This document shows, piece after piece, positions 52,693 to 62,492 of a stretch of 64,000 nucleotides of DNA (the stretch's first letter is position 1; each line of letters starts with the position of its first letter). The notes beneath the pieces were generated by a model, which worked only from the letters and a program-made list of their open reading frames with translations, had not been told where the DNA came from and did not search any database. This DNA is from Crocinitomicaceae bacterium (lineage in GTDB: Bacteria; Bacteroidota; Bacteroidia; Flavobacteriales_D; Crocinitomicaceae): positions 62,001-126,000 of the forward strand of contig JAQWHI010000013.1 in the NCBI GenBank assembly GCA_029249445.1, given 5' to 3'. The translations under genes were made by a program, and so were the position numbers.

Positions 52693-55172
52693 TTCGGATC
52701 AACATCAATAACAGATCGGATTGATTTGTTTGATGGATCTGAGAAAAAATCATCCATGATTTCATGGATGTGATCTTTTACCATTTTATCATTTGCATTT
52801 CGCTCAATTTTCAACGTTATTTTTTTCAAAAATAAATTGTAGATTCTTTTTACTATCGGGAATTCAGGTCCTAACACACGTTCTTTAAATGCTTCTTTTA
52901 GTTTAGAAGCCAATTCAATTGAGGCTCGATTGAGCTCATTTTCATTTTTGTGCTTTAGTGTGATTTCAATTATTTTGAAGTAGGGTGGATAGAAAAAGTT
53001 TTTTCGTTCGGTAATTTCGGCTTTGTAGAAACCGACATAATCATGACCAGATACATGTTGTATTACCCAGTGATCAGGATCACCTGTTTGTACAATAACC
53101 TTCCCCCTCTTTTTTCTTCGCCCAGATCGCCCCGCGACTTGCGTCATCAATTGAAATGAACGTTCAAATGCTCGGAAATCAGGTCGATTTAAAAGCATAT
53201 CAGCATCTAATACTCCGACTAGATTGACATTGTCAAAATCAAGTCCTTTTGTAACCATTTGAGTACCGACAAGAACATCAATGTTTCCTGAATCAAATTC
53301 GTTTAATAGTTTGGCGTATGCATTTTTTGATCTTGTGGTATCGAGATCAAGTCGCTTGATGACCCGTTCTGGAAATATTACAGATAATTCGTCCTCGATT
53401 TTCTCTGTACCAAAGCCTAGCATTTTTAGTCGATTGCTTCCACATGCCTTGCATGATCCAATTGGTTTAGTTGTATGACCACAATAATGACACTTAAGAT
53501 TATTACTGTGTTTATGGTATGTTAGAGAGACATCACAACTGACACATTTGGGAGTCCAATTGCAGACTTCACACATCCAGAGTGGTGTGTATCCGCGTCT
53601 ATTTTGAAACAATATGACTTGTTCTCCATTTTCCAGACTCTCTTTCATATTTTCCAATAGGAAAGATGTAAAATGGGATTGCATACTTTTTTGTCGACGT
53701 TCTTTTAGAACATTTGCACATAGTATTTCTGGAAGTAAATTTGCACCAAATCTATCTGTTAAATTTACGAGGTGGTATTTATTTGATTTTGCGTTGTAAT
53801 AACTCTCAATAGATGGAGTAGCAGAACCGAGTAAAATAGTTGCATTGTGAAGTTTGCTCAATACAATTGCACAATCTCTCGCATTGTATCTTGGGGAGGG
53901 GTCGTACTGTTTAAATGAAGATTCGTGTTCTTCATCCACAATGATTAGGCCGAGATCTATAAAGGGTAGAAAGATAGATGATCTTGCACCTAGAACAATT
54001 CGATATCTATTAGGATCATTGTTGAGTACATGATTCCATATTTCTACTCGTTCATTCTGATTGAATTTTGAATGATAGACGCCTATCTGCTCACCAAAAT
54101 AAGTGGAGAGACGTTGAATAAGTTGAGTGGTTAATGCTATTTCAGGAAGTAGAAATAATACCTGCTTCCCCAGGTCCAATTGTTCCTGAATGAGTTGAAC
54201 ATAAATTTCTGTCTTACCTGATCCAGTTACACCGTGCAATAGCGTCACCTTGTCTTGGTTGAATCCCTTTTGAACTTCACTTAGAGCAATTTTTTGAGCT
54301 TCTGAAAGCTCTTTAAATTCATGTCCTTCGTGTCTGTTATCATCGAATCTAGAAATGACGATTTTCTCTTGAGTAATAATTCCGTTTCGTTCAAGTGTAT
54401 TTAGAGATGAAAGCGAAACATCTGCATTTATCAATTTTTTTCGCAGCACGTAATCTTTAGTATTGCTGTTTAAATCCATACACTGAAGAAGTTGCAATAG
54501 TGCATTGAGTTGTTTCTCCTTGCTTTTAACGCCATCAATGGATTTTATAAACTCGTTCAGTTCATCGTTACTGCAATAGGCATCTGATAATCGAACATGA
54601 ACAGCTGTTTTGGGGCTGAACTTCTCGTTCAATTCTTCTTTTGACAAAACGGCTCTTTTGTCGATTAATGATTTGATGATGGGTTGAATCGTTTTAATAC
54701 CGATTAGTTCAGAAATTTCTTTCAGATCCAAAACCTCCCTCATATCAAGAGCAAGGACAATATCGTGTTCTTTTTCCGTTAAATATTTTGGTTCGATTTG
54801 ATAGTCAGGGTGGAGGACAATTTTTGTTTCACTTGCCAATTTAAAGTTGGCTGGGAGTGCTGCATTCATTACATCTCCAATTGGCGCCATATAATAGTTT
54901 GATATCCATTTCCAAAAAGTATATTGATTTGGATTGATTATGGGTTTATCATCCAGCAGGTGCTCAATATATTTTGCTTGGTATTCTTGCGGAACATTTT
55001 CGTGAATGGAGGTAATGATTCCCGTTACTAATTTTGATCGGCCAAACGGGACGACGACTCGTGCGCCGGTGAAAATAATATCATTTAACTCATATGGTAC
55101 CCTGTAGGTAAACTCCTTTCGTATCGGAATAGGAAGGATAATATCTACGAAAAGCGTTTTCCTCTCAGCCAT
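52689..55172 (-). CDS. priA: Primosomal protein N' (replication restart helicase PriA)
   Basis: An 827-residue DEAH-type helicase that reloads the replisome at collapsed forks. The N-terminal 3'-DNA-binding domain (1-105; ILPIPIRKEFTYRVP), a winged-helix region, Walker A GVTGSGKT (314-321), DEEH box (IVDEEHESSFKQYDP), the zinc-binding cysteine cluster (CEVCNWTPKCVSCD and CHYCGH, KACGS) and the helicase C motifs (GTQMVTKGLDFDNV, QVAGRSGR) are all visible. PriA binds the SSB acidic tip, a link to the DUF3127 protein at 7688. Convergent with rpoD. Confidence 0.97.
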   Translation of the reverse strand: MAERKTLFVDIILPIPIRKEFTYRVPYELNDIIFTGARVVVPFGRSKLVTGIITSIHENVPQEYQAKYIEHLLDDKPIINPNQYTFWKWISNYYMAPIGDVMNAALPANFKLASETKIVLHPDYQIEPKYLTEKEHDIVLALDMREVLDLKEISELIGIKTIQPIIKSLIDKRAVLSKEELNEKFSPKTAVHVRLSDAYCSNDELNEFIKSIDGVKSKEKQLNALLQLLQCMDLNSNTKDYVLRKKLINADVSLSSLNTLERNGIITQEKIVISRFDDNRHEGHEFKELSEAQKIALSEVQKGFNQDKVTLLHGVTGSGKTEIYVQLIQEQLDLGKQVLFLLPEIALTTQLIQRLSTYFGEQIGVYHSKFNQNERVEIWNHVLNNDPNRYRIVLGARSSIFLPFIDLGLIIVDEEHESSFKQYDPSPRYNARDCAIVLSKLHNATILLGSATPSIESYYNAKSNKYHLVNLTDRFGANLLPEILCANVLKERRQKSMQSHFTSFLLENMKESLENGEQVILFQNRRGYTPLWMCEVCNWTPKCVSCDVSLTYHKHSNNLKCHYCGHTTKPIGSCKACGSNRLKMLGFGTEKIEDELSVIFPERVIKRLDLDTTRSKNAYAKLLNEFDSGNIDVLVGTQMVTKGLDFDNVNLVGVLDADMLLNRPDFRAFERSFQLMTQVAGRSGRRKKRGKVIVQTGDPDHWVIQHVSGHDYVGFYKAEITERKNFFYPPYFKIIEITLKHKNENELNRASIELASKLKEAFKERVLGPEFPIVKRIYNLFLKKITLKIERNANDKMVKDHIHEIMDDFFSDPSNKSIRSVIDVDPN

Positions 55173-55197
55173 TCGTTAAAGGTAGAAATTGTGTTTC

Positions 55198-56322
55198 TCA
55201 CTGACAAGAATAATTTTCAGTTAAATCTCCAACATGTTGGCTGCAGAATCCTAGAGTTCCAGTTATTGGTCCTTGACACAATTCAAACGTTGAATTCTTA
55301 TCTATACATCGAACAAATTGGTTCGCAGCGATGAAGGGGATTTCATATTCATAGGTCTGGCGTGAGGAGAACAAGCCAATTACTTCATGTCCCTCTGTGA
55401 CATTCAAGTTTGTGTATGTGGGTTTGCTCTGCGCTAGTGATGAACTCGGCTGGTTTACTGACATATAATTATAAAGTTCATCAGACCCACCAACAACTTT
55501 AATTGAGATGGAAATAAGATTCCGTTTATCCACAGTGTTAGAACTTGCATCACAACTTGCTTTCATCAATTGGTAAAAAGCTTCTCCATTCATTGTGAAG
55601 GTTTGGGTTCCAGGAACTGTGATTTCTCGTTCACCAAGTCCCCATATAAATGAGTCAAAGCCCTGGGATGTGCCAGCATTGAACTCTTCATATCGTGGGA
55701 TCAACTGTGCTTCAATAAGTCGAGCTGATCCGGGATAAACAGTAAGTCCAGTTGATTTATAGAGACCAGTTGTCGCAGCATTTTCAGCATAACCAAACCG
55801 TTTTGTAATAGTTCCATCAGAACTATATACTCCATCTACGATTTGAGTCTCAGCGGTAACGCGCAGATCACCGTTATTAATTTGCACATCCAATTTATAA
55901 GTTGCGTTCGGTAATAATGGCTGTCCTGTCGGGTTTTCGCTATTGTCCATACTATTTGTGTAGAAACCGTAAAGTTTCTGTTCAGGTGCATAGAATATCC
56001 CATCTTCTTCTTTGTTGAAAACAGTTGTGTCGATTAGTGTCCAGGTTCTTGCTGTATCTCCCCCTGCGATTATTTCGTAGATTTTTGCGTCGACATATGG
56101 AAAGTAACTCGAGTCAGGAATTAAGGCATATTCTAAAGAGTTTCCCGGACCAATGTATGCTCTGGTTATTTTTAGCAAATGAACGCTATCAGCTTGGTCA
56201 ATGATTCCGTAAATAACAGGCGTTTCGCGGAAATTACCATTTAAGTCAATATCATCATTACAAGCGGAAAAGACCACTACCAAAGAAATTAGTGAGAATA
56301 GGCTAATTAAAGAGTTTTTCAT
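55198..56322 (-). CDS. DUF4249 lipoprotein
   Basis: A 374-residue predicted outer-membrane lipoprotein: signal with lipobox FSAC (Cys21), then a beta-rich domain beginning PVIYGIIDQADSVHLLKITRAY, the DUF4249 pattern. Members are usually encoded beside TonB-dependent receptors; here none is next to it, and the gene stands alone between priA and the VOC gene. Function unknown; a surface-exposed binding role is possible. Confidence 0.85.
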   Translation of the reverse strand: MKNSLISLFSLISLVVVFSACNDDIDLNGNFRETPVIYGIIDQADSVHLLKITRAYIGPGNSLEYALIPDSSYFPYVDAKIYEIIAGGDTARTWTLIDTTVFNKEEDGIFYAPEQKLYGFYTNSMDNSENPTGQPLLPNATYKLDVQINNGDLRVTAETQIVDGVYSSDGTITKRFGYAENAATTGLYKSTGLTVYPGSARLIEAQLIPRYEEFNAGTSQGFDSFIWGLGEREITVPGTQTFTMNGEAFYQLMKASCDASSNTVDKRNLISISIKVVGGSDELYNYMSVNQPSSSLAQSKPTYTNLNVTEGHEVIGLFSSRQTYEYEIPFIAANQFVRCIDKNSTFELCQGPITGTLGFCSQHVGDLTENYSCQ

Positions 56323-56406
56323 TTTTTTCTAGTATGAATCAAAGGTACTAAAAACAGTTGTTTAAAAAAAGATCGTGCTATGACAGAAAGAAGTTTCAAC
56401 TCAATT

Positions 56407-57474
56407 CTAGTCTTTCACTTTGTTCATACCCATTGCATTCAGTATCCATTTCGGAAGGTGTTTTCCTGGCTTTCGTTTTTTTAGGTGAATATACCAACCC
56501 AATTTTTTCATTACGGGAACTTTATGTGTTTCTACAAATTCAATCCATGTTCCATCTGGGTCTTCAATGTATGAGAAACGCCCTCCTGCTTCTCCCATAT
56601 CAAAGGTGTCTGAGCTGTCCACTGTAAACGGAAAGCCTTTGGCCTCGCATTCTTTTTGAAGGGCATCCATTCCTTGAATATCGAAACATAGATGAATGAA
56701 GCCCCAATCACCCCAATAGCGGTTTGTGAAAATTGATTGGCAATCGGATCGTTCAATCGCTTGTACAAGTTCGATTTGAGTTGGTCCAAGTAACCGAGCG
56801 AAAGGCCCGCGTCTCTCATTTTTATGGGAGAGTAGAATACGTCTTACTTTTTTATTTCCTGCAGGGAGACCACCAAAGTCTTCGAAAGTACCAGTTTCAT
56901 CATATTCGACTGTTTCATAACCAAGAATTTCTTGATAAAGAGGGAGTGCTTTTTCTATGTCACTTACGCCAATCATAGTTCCGGCTACTGCTCCACAGTT
57001 TGAGGGGTGGTTGGTGTTTTTGAACCATCCCTTTCCTTCAACAATATTGAATATATTTCCATTTGGATCTTTTGCAAAAAAGGTTTTCTCTCCATTGGGC
57101 GTGGTTGCCAACTCGCCTAAAATTTCTGCTCCATTTTCTTTAAAATAGTTGTAAGAGGCAGCAACATTTCTTGATTTAATTCGACAGACATACAGGCCAT
57201 AATCACCCAATTGAATATCAAATGCAGCTTTTTCAGTTGGGCGAGAAGTAAATTGCCAGATTTCAAAACCGCCACCACCTTCCATGCTCAGGGCAAGTGT
57301 TGCAGTTCGGGATTGAACTTTTCCTCCTGTGTAGCGGACCATTAATGGGGCTTCCGCAGCTTCTTCAAAAACGCGAATATTTACTCCAAAAAATGTTCTG
57401 TACCATTTCCATACTTTTTGGACGTCAGGCACACCTATACCCATTTGTTGAATTCCACAGATGATTTTTTCCAT
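56407..57474 (-). CDS. VOC-family (glyoxalase-like) protein, two-domain
   Basis: A 355-residue protein with two tandem vicinal-oxygen-chelate modules (about 5-140 and 160-320). Module 1 has QQMGIGVPDVQKVWKWYR and later AKDPNGNIFNIVEG; module 2 has IGVSDIEKALPLYQEILGYE, WGFIHLCFDI and EDPDGTWIEFVE. Metal-binding His and Glu are thus visible in module 2. It resembles dioxygenase or lyase-type VOC enzymes with unknown substrate. C-terminal basic tail (LKKRKPGKHLPKW). Single gene. Confidence 0.85.
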   Translation of the reverse strand: MEKIICGIQQMGIGVPDVQKVWKWYRTFFGVNIRVFEEAAEAPLMVRYTGGKVQSRTATLALSMEGGGGFEIWQFTSRPTEKAAFDIQLGDYGLYVCRIKSRNVAASYNYFKENGAEILGELATTPNGEKTFFAKDPNGNIFNIVEGKGWFKNTNHPSNCGAVAGTMIGVSDIEKALPLYQEILGYETVEYDETGTFEDFGGLPAGNKKVRRILLSHKNERRGPFARLLGPTQIELVQAIERSDCQSIFTNRYWGDWGFIHLCFDIQGMDALQKECEAKGFPFTVDSSDTFDMGEAGGRFSYIEDPDGTWIEFVETHKVPVMKKLGWYIHLKKRKPGKHLPKWILNAMGMNKVKD

Positions 57475-57510
57475 TCTTCAAAAAATTAATGTTGGCAAAT
57501 ATACATTTAC

Positions 57511-59808
57511 TTAGCGAATTGCGCGCTCGTTAAAGAGGACGTATCCAATACTGAATTGCACTGCAAATGGGTTCAGTTGCTTGGGGAAGTAATTAAAGGT
57601 TAATCGCACCGGCCCGATAAAACTGTGATATATAGCGGATGCTGATCCCATGAATGTTTCGCCATTCTGAGGTTGGGAGAGGATCAGTGAACCATCGGGA
57701 TTTTCGCTCACCTCAATAAGAGGTTGATATAAAAATGCATCAATCCGCAGATCAATTTTTTTCTTTATTGTGAAAATGGAGTTGATTCCGCCTCCCAAAA
57801 ATTGAGGGGATCTGTATTCCGGTAAAAAGTATGTTTTTGCATCTGGGACAAGTGAAAATTCCGTCATCGATAAAACCGAAGCGGTGTAATTTGCAAATAG
57901 TGTCTGGCTATTAAATACCAATTTTGCTTGTATTCCAAGATGGAAGTGAGGTTTATCTATGATAAATGACTGGTAATCTGCACTGAGGTTTAGCCACTGA
58001 TGCTCCTGACGCAACTCATATGGTGTTATTGCTGTTGATCCAGATAAACTATATTCATTACCAAAAACATAGCGTGCACGAAAACGAAAATAGTGGCCGC
58101 TTGACGCAAACTGCTTTCGATTGAGAGAGTTTTGTGTAAGTGTCCAACTAACGGCTCCTCCACTAAAATTTGTAATATCTGAAGTGTCTGAGTTGGTGAA
58201 ATCTTCTGTTTGATAATATGAATTGGACAGCTGAAAGCCTCTTCCATCAATTGAGTGCGTAATATTATTTCCAATGGGTTGACTGATCTTTAATCCAGCA
58301 TATATTTCATTTTGAACTAAAAAAGAAGGCTTTACGTCTTCAAAGAAGGTAGCGAAGCTTCTGAAGTAGTCCCAACGATTTCGAGTGAAATATGCTTGAG
58401 TCGATATTGGATAAACAGCAGGTAAATCCAGCGTTATAGATGCTTTTGTAGAACCATAAAATTTCCCGAAATAGGATTCTAATTTGGTTTTCGTATTGAT
58501 ATTGCCCATTGTTTGATAGCTAATACCAAAGTAAGCTGTATTTACTGGTCGTGAAGACAGGTGTCCCCCGAGATGTAGAGTGAAGTCTCTTGCTTTACGA
58601 ACTTGAACATTCATAGTGTATGAACTGTCATTCTTTAATTCAAGAGTTGGATAGAGGAAGTTAATTTGAGAAGACGAATAGGTGCGAAAATACCTTTTTT
58701 CGATTTCATCACTGCTCAAACGTGTATTTTTGTTCATCAGCGATTTTGTAACAAATTTTACATTTTTTGCTTTTGAAGTTGTTGAGACATCAGATACAAA
58801 GAGCGGAACAATATCCGTTTTAAATTTTGAACGTCTGTTTTCAACTACTTGTTTCTCTCTTCGGTTTGCAATTAGAGCTTGTAACGAGTCCATTGAGGCC
58901 ATCGTAGTGTTGTATCCATCATCAATGGCTTCTTGAACAGATTCAAAATCAAAGGATGTAACATTGCTTTTTGGTGAAATGATAAATCCATTTTCACATG
59001 AGATGGAGAAATTTGAATGCGTGACCATCATGTTTAACAATTGTCCAATTACATCATCTTCTTCCGGTGGTGGCGCATTGTTGGAAACGTTACTCCCGAT
59101 GATAAAATCCGGATTGAATTCGTTACACATTATATCTGAAGGGAAGTTATTGTACAATCCTCCGTCAAAAAGAAGTACATCATCAATTCGAATTGAATTA
59201 AAATAAAATGGATAGGTCATTGATGCACGCACTGCCGCATTCAAATCTCCATTCTTAAATATAACGCTTTGCTTTTTTACAATGTCTGAGGCAACACATC
59301 GAAAAGGAACAAAAAGACTGTCAAAATTTTTAGAGCGAGAAGCTGATACAGTGCCAAGACCTTTCATCATCTCAAAATCGAGATAAGCAGAGGAGATAAG
59401 GTTGGTAGGTAATGATCGTTTTAGGATACTATCTTTGGAGAAAGAAAGACTAATAATACCGGAGTGTTGTTCCTCTTCTCGAAGTAAAAAATGTTGATTT
59501 GGCTCTGTTTCCCCAGTAGCCATAAGGTAGAACTCCTGACTAGTAACGATAGATTCGATTTCCTCTGGACTGAACCCAGATGCATATAGACTTCCAACGA
59601 GTGCGCCGGAGGATGTACCGGTAATATAGTCTATTGGAATTCCATTTTCTTCAAGTGCTTTTAAAACACCGATGTGCGAGAGTCCAGTTGCACCACCACC
59701 ACTTAGTACGAGGCCAATTTTTTGTTGGGCAAGGATTTGATTTGCTAAAAGCAAACTAAAAAGAAGTAAGTATAGCTTGTTTGCTTTCAAATTTGTTCTT
59801 TTGTACAA
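57511..59808 (-). CDS. Patatin-like phospholipase with outer-membrane barrel
   Basis: A 765-residue exported protein of the PlpD-like (type Vd-like) layout. Signal peptide to about 28; patatin domain (30-320) with oxyanion loop GGGATG (37-42), GTSSG (64-68; nucleophile Ser66) and DGG (215-217; Asp215); a POTRA-like linker (about 330-420); and a C-terminal BamA/surface-antigen-type beta-barrel (about 430-765) ending with aromatic-rich strands. It could display or release a lipase at the outer membrane. The start codon is TTG (59808 or 59790), since no ATG gives the signal peptide. Confidence 0.88.
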   Translation of the reverse strand: MYKRTNLKANKLYLLLFSLLLANQILAQQKIGLVLSGGGATGLSHIGVLKALEENGIPIDYITGTSSGALVGSLYASGFSPEEIESIVTSQEFYLMATGETEPNQHFLLREEEQHSGIISLSFSKDSILKRSLPTNLISSAYLDFEMMKGLGTVSASRSKNFDSLFVPFRCVASDIVKKQSVIFKNGDLNAAVRASMTYPFYFNSIRIDDVLLFDGGLYNNFPSDIMCNEFNPDFIIGSNVSNNAPPPEEDDVIGQLLNMMVTHSNFSISCENGFIISPKSNVTSFDFESVQEAIDDGYNTTMASMDSLQALIANRREKQVVENRRSKFKTDIVPLFVSDVSTTSKAKNVKFVTKSLMNKNTRLSSDEIEKRYFRTYSSSQINFLYPTLELKNDSSYTMNVQVRKARDFTLHLGGHLSSRPVNTAYFGISYQTMGNINTKTKLESYFGKFYGSTKASITLDLPAVYPISTQAYFTRNRWDYFRSFATFFEDVKPSFLVQNEIYAGLKISQPIGNNITHSIDGRGFQLSNSYYQTEDFTNSDTSDITNFSGGAVSWTLTQNSLNRKQFASSGHYFRFRARYVFGNEYSLSGSTAITPYELRQEHQWLNLSADYQSFIIDKPHFHLGIQAKLVFNSQTLFANYTASVLSMTEFSLVPDAKTYFLPEYRSPQFLGGGINSIFTIKKKIDLRIDAFLYQPLIEVSENPDGSLILSQPQNGETFMGSASAIYHSFIGPVRLTFNYFPKQLNPFAVQFSIGYVLFNERAIR

Positions 59809-59838
59809 AAGTAATGGATATTATTTAATGGTAAAGCA

Positions 59839-61020
59839 ATGATTAAAGAGGCACAAGGCGATAAGACGTTAACGATAACTGTGAAAACGGTCTTTGGATT
59901 GGAAAACGTTCTTGTTGATGAGCTGGCAGAATTGGGTTTTAAAAAGTCTCAGTTGTTGAATCGAGCAGTTCAAATAAAGGGAACATGGAGAGATGTTTAT
60001 TATTTGAATGTCCATCTTCGATGTGCAATTTCTGTATTGGTGGAAGTTGAAAAATTTAGTATCCGGAATGAGGATGACCTTTACAAGCAGGCAAAAAAAG
60101 TTCAATGGACAAATTATTTTGGTTTGGAAAAAACTTTTGCTGTTAAAGGTGCTGTATTCTCAGATTTATTTCGTCATTCACAATACCCATTTTTAGTAGT
60201 AAAAGATGCCATTGTTGACACCTTCCGTGATGAATTTGGTGAGCGACCTGATGTAAATATTAAACGGCCTCAAATTTTGTTCGATGTTTATATCAATAAG
60301 AAAGAGGTTATTGTTTCATTGAACACATCAGGGGCGCCTTTATTTCAGCGCGGCTATCGTCAGGCAACTGGTTTGGCACCAATGAATGAAGTCGTTGCTG
60401 CAGGCTTATTGCGTCTGACAGGATGGGACAAGAAATCAACATTAGTAGATCCGTTTTGCGGGTCCGGGACGTTATTAATCGAAGCTGCACTGATGGCAGC
60501 TAATATTCCAGCTACAGTTGAGCGTCAGCATTATGCGTTTAAGAATTTTGTCAATTTTGACCAGGAGGTTTGGGATGAAATTCAAGAAGCAATTAATACG
60601 AGAGTTCGTGAATTGCCTTGCATTATTCAAGGGTCGGATAGTAGTGCAGAAATGGTGACGAAAGCAAGAAGAAATCTTAGCGGTTTATCAATTGGTCGAT
60701 TTGTGGATACTATTGTGGATGATTTTAACGATGTTAGAACTCCAGAAGGGCCAGGTATAGTAATAACTAACCCTCCTTACGGAGAGCGCATGGGGGAGGA
60801 GATTGAAGAAATGTACGAAGCCCTTGGTGATTGGATGAAGACTGAAATGAAGGGATATGATTGTTGGGTGATTTCATCAAATTTTGATGCTTTCAAGTTT
60901 ATTGGGTTGCGTCCTGACAAAAAGATAAAAGTATACAATGGTAGTCTCGAATGTTCCTTCAGAAAATATTCAATATATGAAGGGTCGAAAAAGGCGAAAT
61001 ATCAAACTATAGTGCCTTGA
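59839..61020 (+). CDS. THUMP-domain class I RNA methyltransferase (RlmL-N/Trm-G10-like)
   Basis: A 393-residue enzyme: ferredoxin-like and THUMP domain (1-165), then a Rossmann methyltransferase with VDPFCGSGTLLIEAAL (203-218) and the amino-methylation motif NPPYGER (311-317). The layout equals the N-terminal half of RlmL (m2G2445 of 23S rRNA) and the YpsC/YcbY family. It lacks the RlmK-like half. Transcription ends in the hairpin at 61044. Confidence 0.92.
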   Translation: MIKEAQGDKTLTITVKTVFGLENVLVDELAELGFKKSQLLNRAVQIKGTWRDVYYLNVHLRCAISVLVEVEKFSIRNEDDLYKQAKKVQWTNYFGLEKTFAVKGAVFSDLFRHSQYPFLVVKDAIVDTFRDEFGERPDVNIKRPQILFDVYINKKEVIVSLNTSGAPLFQRGYRQATGLAPMNEVVAAGLLRLTGWDKKSTLVDPFCGSGTLLIEAALMAANIPATVERQHYAFKNFVNFDQEVWDEIQEAINTRVRELPCIIQGSDSSAEMVTKARRNLSGLSIGRFVDTIVDDFNDVRTPEGPGIVITNPPYGERMGEEIEEMYEALGDWMKTEMKGYDCWVISSNFDAFKFIGLRPDKKIKVYNGSLECSFRKYSIYEGSKKAKYQTIVP

Positions 61021-61043
61021 GAGAATATTTTATTCAGTGCAAG

Positions 61044-61075
61044 AAAAAAGTCCTGACCAACGTCAGGACTTTTTT
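61044..61075. terminator. Bidirectional intrinsic terminator
   Basis: Perfect 14-base stem AAAAAAGTCCTGAC/GTCAGGACTTTTTT with loop CAAC, lying between the convergent methyltransferase (+) and citrate synthase (-) genes. Confidence 0.92.
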
Positions 61076-61096
61076 CTTATCACTTGTATTTTTTAT

Positions 61097-62398
61097 TTAA
61101 AATATAGTTTGTCTATTTTCGACAGCTACATAGTTGCGTTCGTTTGCACCTGTGTAAATTTGTCTTGGGCGTCCGATCGGCTCTCCATTCTCTATCATTT
61201 CTTTCCATTGTGCTATCCATCCTGGAAGACGGCCAATAGCAAACATAACCGTGAACATTTCTGTCGGTATACCTATTGCTTTGTAAATGATACCAGAGTA
61301 GAAATCAACATTAGGATACAAGTTACGTGCTTTGAAGTACTCATCTTCAAGAGCTACTTTTTCTAATTTCTTAGCGATATCCAGTAATGGATCATCAACT
61401 CCCATTTTTTCAAGAACTTCGTCACATGCGCCTTTTATGATAGTAGCGCGCGGATCAAAGTTTTTATATACTCGATGACCGAATCCCATTAAGCGGAATG
61501 GATCGTTTTTGTCTTTGGCTTTTGCGACCCATTTGTCAACATCGCCACCGTCATCATTTATTTTTTGTAACATTTCAATTACTGCTTGGTTGGCTCCTCC
61601 GTGAAGAGGTCCCCATAATGCTGATATACCTGCAGATATTGATGCATATAAGTTGGCATGAGAGGAACCAACTACACGAACTGTTGATGTCGAACAGTTT
61701 TGTTCGTGATCAGCATGCAGTATCAATAACTTATTTAATGCAGAGACAACGACTGGATCCATTTCATAATCATTCGTTGGCATTGCAAACATCATATGCA
61801 TGAAGTTACTGCAGTATTCCAAGTTATTTTTTGGATACATGAATGGATGACGCATAGCGTTTTTAAATGACCATGCCGCAAGAGTTGGCAATTTTGCTAT
61901 CAAACGATGGATTGTGAGATCTTTTGCTTCTGGCGTTCTGTTCGGATCCAAAGATTCTGGATAGAATGTCGATAGAGAGCAAACCATGGATGCAAGAATT
62001 CCCATTGGATGCGCTTGTGCAGGATACGCCTCAAAGAATTGTTTCATGTCTTCATGAACCAGAGTGTGGTTTGTAATACTTGCTTTAAATGAATCCAACT
62101 CTTCTTTTGATGGAAGCTCACCGTAGATGAGTAAAAAAGAAACCTCAAGAAAGCTGGCTTTTTCTGCAAGTTGCTCAATTGGGTATCCGCGGTAACGTAG
62201 GATACCGTTTTCTCCATCCAAATAAGTTATGGCACTTTTTGTACTCCCTGTATTTTTAAAACCAGGGTCTAAGGTGATGTAACCGCCAGTTTCAGCTCTT
62301 AACTTGCTAATATCTATCCCTTTTTCGTTCTCAGTGCCTTCTGTAATCGGCAATTCGAACTTTTTGCCATCTAATTCTATCTTTGCGATTTCCTTCAT
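61097..62398 (-). CDS. gltA: Citrate synthase
   Basis: A 433-residue type II (hexameric) citrate synthase, first enzyme of the TCA cycle. Signatures: LDGENGILRYRGYPIEQLAE (59-78), the catalytic His in LLILHADHEQNCSTST, GISALWGPLHGGANQAV with the second His, and GFGHRVYKNFDPRA with Asp. The N-terminal 40 residues are the beta-rich region found in Gram-negative type II enzymes. Monocistronic, with a candidate promoter at 62438-62468. Confidence 0.97.
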   Translation of the reverse strand: MKEIAKIELDGKKFELPITEGTENEKGIDISKLRAETGGYITLDPGFKNTGSTKSAITYLDGENGILRYRGYPIEQLAEKASFLEVSFLLIYGELPSKEELDSFKASITNHTLVHEDMKQFFEAYPAQAHPMGILASMVCSLSTFYPESLDPNRTPEAKDLTIHRLIAKLPTLAAWSFKNAMRHPFMYPKNNLEYCSNFMHMMFAMPTNDYEMDPVVVSALNKLLILHADHEQNCSTSTVRVVGSSHANLYASISAGISALWGPLHGGANQAVIEMLQKINDDGGDVDKWVAKAKDKNDPFRLMGFGHRVYKNFDPRATIIKGACDEVLEKMGVDDPLLDIAKKLEKVALEDEYFKARNLYPNVDFYSGIIYKAIGIPTEMFTVMFAIGRLPGWIAQWKEMIENGEPIGRPRQIYTGANERNYVAVENRQTIF

Positions 62399-62437
62399 TT
62401 TGTTCCTAAATACAGTGTATGATTCCAGTTCGGTCGG

Positions 62438-62468
62438 CTAAGATACTACTTCTATGGCTTTCTATCAA
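62438..62468 (-). promoter_or_regulatory. Candidate gltA promoter
   Basis: Minus strand: TTGA (62465-62468), 19-base spacer, TATCTTAG (62438-62445), one mismatch from TAnnTTTG. The -7 box is about 40 bases before the gltA ATG. Confidence 0.42.
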
Positions 62469-62492
62469 GCGAAGATTAGAATATGTTACTGT

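Noticed and set aside
55526-55534. Perfect DnaA box TTATCCACA
   Set aside because: It is single and inside the DUF4249 coding sequence; no cluster of boxes and no AT-rich unwinding region nearby, so it is most likely chance.
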